Made by a program: the position numbers and the translations under genes. A DNA stretch of 35,602 nt from a virus, in IMG/VR virus record IMGVR_UViG_3300042879_000951, positions 1 to 35,602 of that record. One strand, written 5' to 3'. Positions 1 through 6,157 of this stretch are shown here, piece by piece. The number at the start of each line of letters is the position of its first letter. The first letter of the stretch is position 1. The notes beneath the pieces were generated by a model, which saw nothing but the letters and a program-made list of their open reading frames with translations, was not told the origin of the DNA and did not search any database.

Positions 1-52
1 CATCTACCGAATCCGCTTCCGTCGGCAGTCGGTCAGTTATCCATTCACTCAT
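1..52 (-). CDS. Family A (DUF551-like) small protein, 3' truncated by contig edge
   Basis: An ATG at 52 opens a frame that reads MSEWITDRLPTEADSVD and runs off the window at base 1. The first ten residues are identical to the two other complete family A genes near the right end and to the gene at 49-363. Its start overlaps the stop of that gene by 4 bp (ATGA). The upstream GAGGTG seven bases before the ATG is a usable ribosome binding site. The function is unknown. The opening resembles DUF551 phage proteins (W-I-x-x-x-x-x-LP start). What is seen is only the N-terminus; the assignment rests on identity with the paralogues. Confidence 0.75.
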   Translation of the reverse strand, partial: MSEWITDRLPTEADSVD

Positions 53-363
53 GGCAGCACCTCGTTGAATGCGTCGGCGATGCGTTGGGCGGCGTCGGCT
101 TGGTTGCGACGCAACATCGGCAAGTAATATGAAAACTTACCTGAACCGTCTAACAGAATCCACTCGGCCAATTCAGCATACCATTTGACCGCCCACCGCT
201 TCGGCTTGACGTAGGGGGCGGGTGGTACGATCGGCAGCCATGGCATACCCAGTTTAACCGATACGGCTAGATACATTTGGATATTCCCGTGTTCCGATAC
301 GAACACCCAGTCTTCAAACGCATCATCCGGGTCCGGCAGTCGGTCTGTTATCCACTCACTCAT
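49..363 (-). CDS. Family A (DUF551-like) small phage protein
   Basis: This 104-residue protein begins MSEWITDRLPDPDD and carries the block PAPYVKPKRWAVKW at about residues 48-61. It ends in an NEVLP tail after an AQRIADAFNEV segment. The start and the aromatic-proline block (W-L-P-I-V-P) resemble DUF551, a family of short phage and prophage proteins of unknown function. The first two thirds are nearly identical to the gene at 35037-35345, while residues of about 60-95 are unrelated between the two. It overlaps both neighbours by 4 bp. The codons for NEV (AACGAGGTG) also serve as the ribosome binding site of the next gene. No function can be assigned. Confidence 0.85.
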   Translation of the reverse strand: MSEWITDRLPDPDDAFEDWVFVSEHGNIQMYLAVSVKLGMPWLPIVPPAPYVKPKRWAVKWYAELAEWILLDGSGKFSYYLPMLRRNQADAAQRIADAFNEVLP

Positions 364-626
364 TCCTGCACCCTCCCTTCGGCCTTGGCGATGGCGGCGT
401 AAACTATTTTGGCGGTTCTTGGTCGTCCATCCAGCGCGTCAGGGTCATCCAATACCATTTTCAACGCCTCCAGCATCGCCGGCGCGGCTACCATCGCATG
501 CAGATATGGCGAATCGGCATCCAAACACATGCCGACGACTTTACCTTCTACCGTGCGTATGACAGGGTATTCTACGCGAAGCCCGACCATGTACCCAGAT
601 GTGAGCTTGTACTTTAGTTGTCTCAT
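360..626 (-). CDS. Family B (AAPxMLxALK / AIAKAEGR) small phage protein
   Basis: This 88-residue protein has VAAPAMLEALK near the middle and AIAKAEGRVQE at the C-terminus. This pattern (AAP, a short amphipathic helix, variable segment, AxAKAEG tail) is common in small phage proteins whose function is not known to me. The N-terminal half, from about MVGLRVEYPVIR through HAMVAAP, is identical to the truncated gene at the right end of the window except for one residue. The segment between ALK and AIAKAEGR differs completely. It overlaps both neighbours by ATGA. The GAAGGGAGGG encoding EGR lies seven bases before the next ATG and acts as its ribosome binding site. Confidence 0.85.
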   Translation of the reverse strand: MRQLKYKLTSGYMVGLRVEYPVIRTVEGKVVGMCLDADSPYLHAMVAAPAMLEALKMVLDDPDALDGRPRTAKIVYAAIAKAEGRVQE

Positions 627-967
627 CCTTCGGCCCTCCCTTCGGCCTTGGCGATGGCGGCGTGTACCGTTAACGCCACCGAATACGCATGAGCATCATC
701 GTCGGCGATTGCCGCTAAAACCTCTATCGCATCCTTCAACGCCGCCAGCATCTTAGGGGCGGCGGAAATCAGAGGCCAGTCAGCATCCGACAAGCGGACC
801 ACGTCATACAGCCTGTCGAATGGGTTTTTAAAGTATGGTTCTTGCCACAGCATCAAGTGACCGTCTGCCCCGAACATCTTACGCCTAACACCAAACTGCT
901 CGAACTCTTTTACTTTGATTGTCTCATGCCGCCACGGCCCCGGCGTGTGCTTTGGTGCTATGCTCAT
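623..967 (-). CDS. Family B small phage protein
   Basis: This 114-residue protein starts MSIAPKHTPGPWRHE and has LISAAPKMLAALKDAIEVL at about residues 67-85, then AIAKAEGRAEG at the end. The HTPGPW opening with a later AAP helix is typical of a widespread class of small phage proteins of unknown role. It is more diverged from the gene at 360-626 than that gene is from the right-end copy, so it looks like an older duplication. Four-base overlaps link it to both neighbours. Its terminal GGGAGGG is the ribosome binding site of the next gene at the same seven-base spacing seen in the other copies. Confidence 0.85.
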   Translation of the reverse strand: MSIAPKHTPGPWRHETIKVKEFEQFGVRRKMFGADGHLMLWQEPYFKNPFDRLYDVVRLSDADWPLISAAPKMLAALKDAIEVLAAIADDDAHAYSVALTVHAAIAKAEGRAEG

Positions 968-1287
968 GCTTCGCCCCTCCCTTCGGCCTTGGCGATGGCG
1001 GACTGTGCATCGTAGATTTCAGGCTGATATAGATAGCCCTGCATTTCTTTGTGTGTCTTGCCGTATCGAGCTTGCTCCCATTCCATAGCAAGCAAGTTCA
1101 ACGCCTTCAACGCCTGCAGCATCTTCGGCGCGGCGGCGATAAGATGCATAAACGCCACCGTTTCTGGGTCGTCACTTATTGAACCAAAAATGTTCCGGCT
1201 GCCGCTTCTAATGTAAAACCTGCAAGGCCTTGTCTCGTCGGTTTCGCGTACCACGCGAAGGTTGGTAAAAGATGCTTCTGTGCTCAT
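964..1287 (-). CDS. Family B small phage protein
   Basis: This 107-residue protein carries LIAAAPKMLQALKALNLLA in its middle and AIAKAEGRGEA at its end, so it belongs to the same family as the two genes that follow it. Its N-terminus (MSTEASFTNLRVV) is different, and a long variable segment of about 30 residues separates the AAP helix from the KAEGR tail. It overlaps a 44-residue gene upstream (1284-1287) and family B downstream (964-967). The function is unknown; coupling in a run of three family B genes argues that copy number or diversity is tolerated or selected. Confidence 0.85.
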   Translation of the reverse strand: MSTEASFTNLRVVRETDETRPCRFYIRSGSRNIFGSISDDPETVAFMHLIAAAPKMLQALKALNLLAMEWEQARYGKTHKEMQGYLYQPEIYDAQSAIAKAEGRGEA

Positions 1288-1418
1288 GGCTTCATCTCCA
1301 GTTCACACCAGCAATGCTGACGGCCGCGCGGGTCCATTGAGCAGTAACAGTTGTATTCGGTGTTGATGGTAAACCATCCTGCCAGCCACAAGGCCAGCCA
1401 TACGATAGGTGTCGTCAT
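1284..1418 (-). CDS. 44-residue membrane peptide with Cys-rich tail
   Basis: An ATG at 1418 overlaps the upstream stop by 4 bp (1415-1418) and the frame ends in TGA at 1284-1286, overlapping the next start by 4 bp. The peptide begins MTTPIVWLALWLAGWF, a single hydrophobic segment of about 14 residues. The tail contains CYC and later CWC, four cysteines in about 16 residues. The double coupling and exact fit between neighbours make it a real gene despite its size. An in-frame ATG at 1430 is possible but would break the overlap pattern. I infer an inner-membrane peptide; its role is unknown. Confidence 0.7.
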   Translation of the reverse strand: MTTPIVWLALWLAGWFTINTEYNCYCSMDPRGRQHCWCELEMKP

Positions 1419-1627
1419 AGAAATCTCCATGCGTTAGGGGTGTTATAGATCCGTCCGAAGTCTCTGTTGTCTACGATGCCGAAGATACGGCGCAGGCGTA
1501 CCGCGGTGTATGCGGCTTGTGTTGGGTTGAGGCCCATGTTGCGGCCTGCGCAGTTGACGCCCTGCCCTTCGGCCAGGCGCACAAACATAGCATGCTCGCG
1601 CGCTGTCAGGTGTGGGGCTGTGCTCAT
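1415..1627 (-). CDS. Small helix-turn-helix protein, LuxR/GerE-like
   Basis: This is a 70-residue protein. LTAREHAMFVRLAEG at about residues 8-22 matches the opening of LuxR/GerE-type HTH domains (LTxRE...LxxLAxG). The following segment, GRNMGLNPTQAAYTAVRLRRIFG, fits the turn and recognition helix. There is no receiver or ligand-binding domain, so it is a bare DNA-binding module. It overlaps both neighbours by 4 bp. It could regulate the phage's own genes or those of the host. I see the motif; the target is not known. Confidence 0.65.
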   Translation of the reverse strand: MSTAPHLTAREHAMFVRLAEGQGVNCAGRNMGLNPTQAAYTAVRLRRIFGIVDNRDFGRIYNTPNAWRFL

Positions 1628-1842
1628 CGTACGATCTGGCCAGTAATGACGTCCACCGTCGGCGTATGCACGGGATCGGGTGTCAGCAGTGTTACGGCGA
1701 CAATGAAGGCCAGCACGGTAACGAAGGCCGCGACGCGGGCGGCCGTGCGCTTCTTGTCTGGGCTGTCGACGTACAGGCCGACGTGAACGTAGTCACGTCC
1801 GTTGATGCGGGTCTTATCCCACTGGATGCCAAAGCGTTTCAT
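1624..1842 (-). CDS. Small single-pass membrane protein
   Basis: This 72-residue protein has a soluble, charged N-terminal half (MKRFGIQWDKTRINGRDYVH) ending in DKKRTAAR. One hydrophobic stretch, VAAFVTVLAFIVAVTLL, follows at about residues 37-53, then a short tail. The positive charges just before the segment predict that the N-terminus stays in the cytoplasm. Both ends overlap neighbours by 4 bp. I do not recognise the family. Confidence 0.7.
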   Translation of the reverse strand: MKRFGIQWDKTRINGRDYVHVGLYVDSPDKKRTAARVAAFVTVLAFIVAVTLLTPDPVHTPTVDVITGQIVR

Positions 1843-1970
1843 CGTGTACCTCTTTTGAGTTTGGTAATCCGCTCCCGACGTGTTTCGTCGGTAGCTATCT
1901 TGCGTGTCTGTTGTTTGGTTAGCGGTGCGGGCTTGGAAGCCTTAACAGGGACTAGGCGTAGGCGGGTCAT
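1839..1970 (-). CDS. 43-residue basic peptide
   Basis: The ATG at 1970 is chosen because GGAG lies eight bases upstream; a longer frame begins only with TTG codons. The product (starts MTRLRLVPVKASKPAPL) has about one third Lys/Arg and no hydrophobic core, which suggests nucleic acid binding or an unstructured peptide. The stop overlaps the next start by 4 bp. The function is unknown. A still shorter frame upstream, 1967-2026, is noted among the rejected items. Confidence 0.5.
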   Translation of the reverse strand: MTRLRLVPVKASKPAPLTKQQTRKIATDETRRERITKLKRGTR

Positions 1971-2037
1971 GCGAGCACTCCGTGCGTTGGTTGCGTTGTT
2001 CTTGCGCGTTGTGCAGCCGCGCCCATGCGGGTTATCT

Positions 2038-2253
2038 TTAGACCGCAACAATGCTGCGGTAGTTGCCAGTTCGTGCTGACTTATAGACTAGGTGATGGCG
2101 GCCGCCGTTCGCACGCTTTGCATAGTAACAAACCGGCTCCCAGCCCGACTCGATCATATCGGCTTTGCTATGCGGCAGTGATGCCATGTCGTTAGAGCCG
2201 ATCAATTGCATTTTGACAAACTTGCCATTAAGAAGAACGTTGATCGTTTCCAT
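2038..2253 (-). CDS. Hypothetical small protein, first gene of the left array
   Basis: The product is 71 residues from an ATG at 2253, which has GGAGA six bases upstream. The frame is open to an ATG at 2307, but that start has no ribosome binding site and would add an Asn/Asp-rich leader. The protein begins METINVLLNGKFVKMQL, then has GWEPVCYYAKRANGGRHHLVY, a short beta-rich pattern. It is the first leftward gene after the late operon terminator, so its promoter should lie between about 2260 and 2410. I do not recognise the family. Confidence 0.6.
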   Translation of the reverse strand: METINVLLNGKFVKMQLIGSNDMASLPHSKADMIESGWEPVCYYAKRANGGRHHLVYKSARTGNYRSIVAV

Positions 2254-2312
2254 GTCCGTCTCCGTGTTGTTGTTAACGTCCACGTCCATCGTGAACAGTT
2301 GCAACATACGGC

Positions 2313-2360
2313 CACTGTCCGATAAAAAAAACTTGCGTGTAAACTATTTTCTGTTATAGA
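2313..2360 (+). promoter_or_regulatory. Promoter/operator-like element, inverted copy of the one upstream of the portal gene
   Basis: Read on the plus strand this stretch has CACTGTCCGATAAAA (2313-2327), TTGCGT (2333-2338), a 16-base spacer and TATAGA (2355-2360). The same order, the same 16-base spacing and a 15/15 match to the first block occur on the minus strand just before the portal gene. Here it faces rightward, against all genes, and runs straight into the hairpin at 2368-2394. It may be an operator shared by two leftward promoters or a promoter for a very short antisense RNA. The resemblance is seen; the function is inferred. Confidence 0.5.
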
Positions 2361-2367
2361 CGAAAAT

Positions 2368-2394
2368 ACCCCGTACAGTATGCCCGTACGGGGT
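2368..2394 (-). terminator. Rho-independent terminator of the late operon
   Basis: CCCCGTAC (2369-2376) pairs perfectly with GTACGGGG (2386-2393) around a nine-base loop, extended by an A-T pair. On the minus strand the stem is followed by TATTTTCG, a U-rich tail. It lies directly after the last late gene (stop at 2412), as expected for the end of the portal-to-tail transcript. Confidence 0.7.
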
Positions 2395-2411
2395 GTCATA
2401 TACTCGCGTCG

Positions 2412-2621
2412 TCAGTGGCTACGTTCGCCCTCCCATGCCGCAGTCATCGACCACGACGGGACGTAGTGCCCGAGCTTGTGCAGCTCATGCCACCAGTGCA
2501 TCCGTAGGGCTAGAATCTTAGCACGCTGCACGCTGCGCTTAGGCATGTCATCCAGCACGTAGTCAGATGTCCACACAACGGCGGCCATCTGATCTACTGT
2601 CTGCGGTTCCTGCGCTGTCAC
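2412..2621 (-). CDS. Hypothetical small protein, last gene of late operon
   Basis: This 69-residue protein starts with GTG at 2621, overlapping the upstream stop as GTGA (2618-2621). It contains MPKRSVQRAKILALRMHWWHELHKLG-type helical sequence rich in Trp, His and basic residues in its second half; no catalytic motif is visible. It follows the tail-tip genes and precedes the terminator. Phages often place a small tail accessory or chaperone here, but I cannot assign one. Confidence 0.65.
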   Translation of the reverse strand: MTAQEPQTVDQMAAVVWTSDYVLDDMPKRSVQRAKILALRMHWWHELHKLGHYVPSWSMTAAWEGERSH

Positions 2622-3145
2622 ACGCCCGGCTCGGTAACGATGCGCACCCGCAGCGCAGCCGATGCCGCGTAGGTGATGGCGCTGGATTCATTGGACAAGA
2701 CGACGCAGTGGAAGTCCGATGCAACAGCATCCGACCCAGACGTGAAGACGTGACTCGGCTTGATCGTTGCCTGCCATACGGTGTCTGACCAACGCACATA
2801 GTCCGCTTCTGCGATCTTGAACGCGCCGATGTAGTTCGTCGTCGACGGGTTATAGACGGTGTTCAGCGTCGGCGTTGTCGGCGCAGACGTTGCACGTGTC
2901 CACAAGAGCAGCAGCAGGTCGGCCTTCTTGAGGTTGGCCGACGATCCTGCCGTCTCCTCGATCTGGATCTGTACGATGCGGCCCGGCTCTTGCGTCGTCG
3001 TCGCCATGCCCGGCACAACGAGCACCTCGGCGTGTGTAGGCTCTCCGATGCCGATGGCGTTCGTGGTGTCGATGGGCGTCACGAACGACGTCCAGCCGGA
3101 GTCGAGGTAACGCGATGCGATGGGTGTCTGTGGTATGCAGCTCAT
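2618..3145 (-). CDS. Tail-tip or receptor-binding associated structural protein (hypothetical)
   Basis: This 175-residue protein is Thr/Ser/Ala-rich with alternating hydrophobic strands and contains no obvious enzyme motif. It has IVQIQIEE near residue 57, then YVRWSDTVWQATIK near residue 117, and ends in a strand-rich segment (ALRVRIVTEPG). It lies nine bases after the C1q-like tail-tip gene and couples by GTGA to the last gene. Its beta-rich composition and position suggest a virion component at the tail tip. Small phage proteins with the Gly-Trp-x-Ser-x-x opening in this location are often of this kind, but I do not recognise a named family. Confidence 0.5.
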   Translation of the reverse strand: MSCIPQTPIASRYLDSGWTSFVTPIDTTNAIGIGEPTHAEVLVVPGMATTTQEPGRIVQIQIEETAGSSANLKKADLLLLLWTRATSAPTTPTLNTVYNPSTTNYIGAFKIAEADYVRWSDTVWQATIKPSHVFTSGSDAVASDFHCVVLSNESSAITYAASAALRVRIVTEPGV

Positions 3146-3154
3146 GATGTGTCC

Positions 3155-3904
3155 TTATGTGAATGCGTAGCCGTCGATGTCGTCTTGCGTGTTGATGTTA
3201 TGGTCATAGCCGCACATAGTCCGGAAGCCGCTGACGTAGCCAACGACCGATGAGGGATGCAGATACGTGGCGTTGCCTACGGCGCCGCCGAAGTTCACGG
3301 CGATCTGCACGACGTCACCGACGCCAAGCGACACGTTGCGCCCACCACGTACGATGCAGTCACGTACGAAGGCCGCATCGTCACCGCTGATCTCGGCGTC
3401 GACGCGGTCGATCACCGTGCGCAGGGTGCCGTTGACGATGATACCAAGGCGCACGGCCCCGACGGCTGCCGCCGATGTTATGTTGATGCAGACGAAAGCG
3501 TATAGGAAGTACGTTCCCTCCCACCCTGGGGCGACAGTCCACGACCACGACGTCGGTGTCGAGATAGCCCCCATCGCCCGCATAGCCTCGTTACTGAAGC
3601 GCAACGGGTCCCAGGCGTTGTTGGTGATGTCCTGATCTACGGTAATGTCCCAGTCGATGACGCGGTGCCAGTCGCCGACCCATGCTTTGCTGCGGTGTTC
3701 GGCCTCGCGGTCTGCCGTCGATAGGGCGTGGCGGTCGCGGTTCTGTACCTCGGAGTCAGCATAGACGACGGTGTTGTTCACCACGTCTTGCACGGTCGAC
3801 TGATACGTCGATGACGACACGGCGCCCCCTGCCGCTCCTGCAATGGGGAACGCTAGCGAGTTAGGCGCCACCTTGCGGTCTCTGATCGGGTCATTGATGG
3901 GCAT
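3155..3904 (-). CDS. Tail-tip / receptor-binding candidate with C1q-like C-terminal domain
   Basis: The start at 3904 (MPINDPIRDRKVAPN) lies two bases after the upstream stop; a longer reading into the upstream gene is ignored. The product is 249 residues. The first 90 residues are polar with a likely helical linker. From about residue 105 the pattern GxYxxYAFVCIN, LGIIVNGT, LGVGDVVQIAV, then a strand ending VSGFRT follows the order of strands in C1q/TNF-like jelly rolls (GxYxF, xLxxNG, LxxGDxVxV, FSGxxL). Such domains occur as trimeric knobs at phage tail tips. It sits between the tail hub gene and the last small tail genes. The receptor role is inferred. Confidence 0.5.
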   Translation of the reverse strand: MPINDPIRDRKVAPNSLAFPIAGAAGGAVSSSTYQSTVQDVVNNTVVYADSEVQNRDRHALSTADREAEHRSKAWVGDWHRVIDWDITVDQDITNNAWDPLRFSNEAMRAMGAISTPTSWSWTVAPGWEGTYFLYAFVCINITSAAAVGAVRLGIIVNGTLRTVIDRVDAEISGDDAAFVRDCIVRGGRNVSLGVGDVVQIAVNFGGAVGNATYLHPSSVVGYVSGFRTMCGYDHNINTQDDIDGYAFT

Positions 3905-3906
3905 AG

Positions 3907-5661
3907 TTAGGGCGTCGGTATGAGCATGAATATGACGGTCTGCGTGCCAGCTGTTACGTCGGTCTCTACGGACGTGATGACGGCGTTTGACCATGCGAGG
4001 TGTGGAACGTCTGACGTCACCTGCCCGCTGATCGTCATGCGGTCGCCGACGGACAGACGGTAGTCAATGAGCCGCGTCCGTATCTCGACGGTTGCGAGGT
4101 TGTCGTCACCGAACAACGACACGTAGGCATTCGCCAGCGATGCGGGCATTCCCGTAGTGCGTTGCACCTCGATAGCCCACGCGTTATGCGCTTCCTTGTC
4201 GTAGGGTGGCGTGTCGGCGATGAGGGCGTTGTAGTCGAAGACGTCGCCAGATCCGGCGCCCCACTTGATCTTGATGTTCTCGTGAACCTTGACGATCTCA
4301 TTCGGGCTTACCGACGTGTCCCAAAACCAGAACTGATTGCAGTGCTGCAGGCCGGGCTCGGCGATGTACGGGTCGATGCCGAAGCGCAGGTCCTCACGTT
4401 GGCCCTTGAACAGCGGCACGTTGTGCATGACCATGTCGACAGTGTACTGCCTGTCAGCACGGGCCACGCCCGCGTTAGCGATATGTTGCGTGACAGTAGC
4501 GTCGCCGTACTCAGCACCGAAACGGGTTTCACAGCGCCCGATCGCTGATGCCGTCTCTTCGATGTTCGGCTCGTCCAGGCTGTCCATGATGTCGACAGTC
4601 GCCACATTTGTAGAGATGACGGGGCGTATCTCCCAAGTGACGTTGACGACGCCCGGCTCGATGAACGTGTCGATGGCGTACTTGTAAGACACTTTCAAGA
4701 ACATCGTTTCGCTGATGTCCTTGAAAAAATCCCACCACGACTCGTATCGAGTCCACCCGTACTTGTCCTGTGGCGACGCCAGCCCGCCGATGGTCTGCCC
4801 GTTCTGGGTTATGTGCGTGCACAGGTACGTCGTCGCATTCGTCAGCGTCGAGCCTCGGGGCCTGCCCGATGCTACCGTCCAGCCGTTCGTATCGTACAGC
4901 TGCATGATACCGAGGGCGTCCGAAGATTCCCAGTCGAGGCCATAGTCTGCGGTGTTGAACGTCGACGTCGAACGTATGGACATCTTCTTAGCCTCTTGGC
5001 TGATGTAGTCCATGATCGCACCGAACGACTGTTCCCACGTGTGAAACTGCAGACGTTCGTCGAGGTTCGTCAGGCCCGTATCGTAGACGGCGTCATACAA
5101 TCCATCGCCGGTGTTGGGCGCTCGCAGCTCCCACGCGATGCGGCGTATCTTGCGCGTCGATTCCTGCAGCCCTGTCCACGCTAGGCTGTTCGATGGCTTG
5201 ATGCTGGACATCGTCCACTGCATCGCGTCCTGCAGTTCGATTTCGACGATGTACTCGCCAGACTGCCGCTCGTAGCTCTGAGAATTGATACGCGCTTGCA
5301 CACCGCAGAATACGACGTTGACAGCACCGGCCACGCCGTAGTCAGATTTAAGGATGAACAGGTTACGCGCCACGTACCCACCCGGCCCTGCAAACTCTAT
5401 GAACTTGGCACGAAGGGCTGTTTGCAGCGCTGACGGGAGTCTGTTGATTACGACCTTGCACGTCATCGACGGCGGCGTCATCAGGCCGACGGGCAACTCG
5501 TCGAACGCGTGCGTGATCGTGCCGACTTCGACTAGGTTGGCGTCGGCTGCCGACAGCGTTACGACAGTCGTCTCGTCGGTGTCTGTGTCGTACGGCACGA
5601 TGTCGAGCGTGTACGTGTGGCCGTTGGTGGCCGTCCACTGCTTGCGGTAGATCGTACCCAT
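3907..5661 (-). CDS. Tail hub / minor tail protein
   Basis: This 584-residue protein is the largest gene after the tape measure gene and follows the distal-tail-like gene with a one-base TAATG overlap. The N-terminus (YRKQWTATNGHTYTLDIV) is beta-rich with long alternating segments, and the central part carries many Trp/Tyr residues. Position after tape measure and distal tail is that of the baseplate hub (gp27/Tal-like) in siphoviruses. I see no peptidase or lysozyme motif. The final 100 residues (RLIDYRLSVGDRMTISGQ, then TAGTQTVIFMLIP) look like a beta domain. The call rests mainly on order and size. Confidence 0.6.
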   Translation of the reverse strand: MGTIYRKQWTATNGHTYTLDIVPYDTDTDETTVVTLSAADANLVEVGTITHAFDELPVGLMTPPSMTCKVVINRLPSALQTALRAKFIEFAGPGGYVARNLFILKSDYGVAGAVNVVFCGVQARINSQSYERQSGEYIVEIELQDAMQWTMSSIKPSNSLAWTGLQESTRKIRRIAWELRAPNTGDGLYDAVYDTGLTNLDERLQFHTWEQSFGAIMDYISQEAKKMSIRSTSTFNTADYGLDWESSDALGIMQLYDTNGWTVASGRPRGSTLTNATTYLCTHITQNGQTIGGLASPQDKYGWTRYESWWDFFKDISETMFLKVSYKYAIDTFIEPGVVNVTWEIRPVISTNVATVDIMDSLDEPNIEETASAIGRCETRFGAEYGDATVTQHIANAGVARADRQYTVDMVMHNVPLFKGQREDLRFGIDPYIAEPGLQHCNQFWFWDTSVSPNEIVKVHENIKIKWGAGSGDVFDYNALIADTPPYDKEAHNAWAIEVQRTTGMPASLANAYVSLFGDDNLATVEIRTRLIDYRLSVGDRMTISGQVTSDVPHLAWSNAVITSVETDVTAGTQTVIFMLIPTP

Positions 5662-6155
5662 TACTGGCGACCTCGCAGCTCAATGTCAATCGTCAGGCCT
5701 CGCGTCCCTGCCGATGCGTTGACGGTCTCGGAGAAGCCCGTGACGTTGACAGGGTGCACCTGTCCTGCCGTCGACGGCCACGAACGAACGCCGCCCGTGA
5801 TGACAGCCCACAGGTACTTCTTTCCTGCGATCAGATCCGCGAGTGCGTCGACGTTGTCCAAGTCCTGCACACCAGCTGCGGGAGCGCCGGACACTGTCGT
5901 ACCGTAGTCGAATGGGTAGCACTGCACGCTGAATCGTCGGCGCCTCGTGACGTTGCCGACCTGCCACCCGCTGATGTCCGTGAGCAGTTCGTTCTCTAGT
6001 GCCCACTGCGCTTGCGGTTGTGTGATGTAGACCGTGTAGGACGACGCGCCTGTGTAGGCGTTGACCGTCGAAGCGGTCGCCATCGTGTAGGCCGTCGTCG
6101 CAGGGTCGACCGTAGCGCCGTAGAGGGTGAGTGTCCAGTCTGTTTTGGCTGCCAT
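5661..6155 (-). CDS. Distal-tail-like minor tail protein
   Basis: This 164-residue beta-rich protein (MAAKTDWTLTLYGATVD) lies immediately downstream of the tape measure gene, two bases from its stop, and overlaps the hub gene by one base. Its size is short for a classic Dit (about 250 residues), so it may hold only the ring-forming N-terminal domain or be a different tail-tip protein. The middle contains RRRRFSVQCYPFDYG, then a strand-rich C-terminus (GLTIDIELRG). No enzyme motif is visible. The role is inferred from position. Confidence 0.5.
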   Translation of the reverse strand: MAAKTDWTLTLYGATVDPATTAYTMATASTVNAYTGASSYTVYITQPQAQWALENELLTDISGWQVGNVTRRRRFSVQCYPFDYGTTVSGAPAAGVQDLDNVDALADLIAGKKYLWAVITGGVRSWPSTAGQVHPVNVTGFSETVNASAGTRGLTIDIELRGRQ

Positions 6156-6157
6156 CG

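Noticed and set aside
409-756. Open frames on the plus strand throughout the window
   Set aside because: They lie opposite well-supported minus-strand genes with motifs, ribosome sites and couplings. Their products are Arg/Ser/Cys-rich with no recognised domain, as expected of antisense shadows in GC-rich DNA.
49-1287. A diversity-generating retroelement
   Set aside because: No reverse transcriptase is encoded and the differences between copies are whole-segment replacements, not A-specific substitutions.
1967-2026. A 19-residue frame whose stop overlaps the start at 1970
   Set aside because: The overlap is suggestive, but there is no convincing ribosome binding site and the peptide is too short to judge.
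2380-2466. A plus-strand frame of 28 residues just after the inverted promoter-like element
   Set aside because: It begins inside the terminator hairpin and runs over the coding region of the gene at 2412-2621, so it is probably chance.
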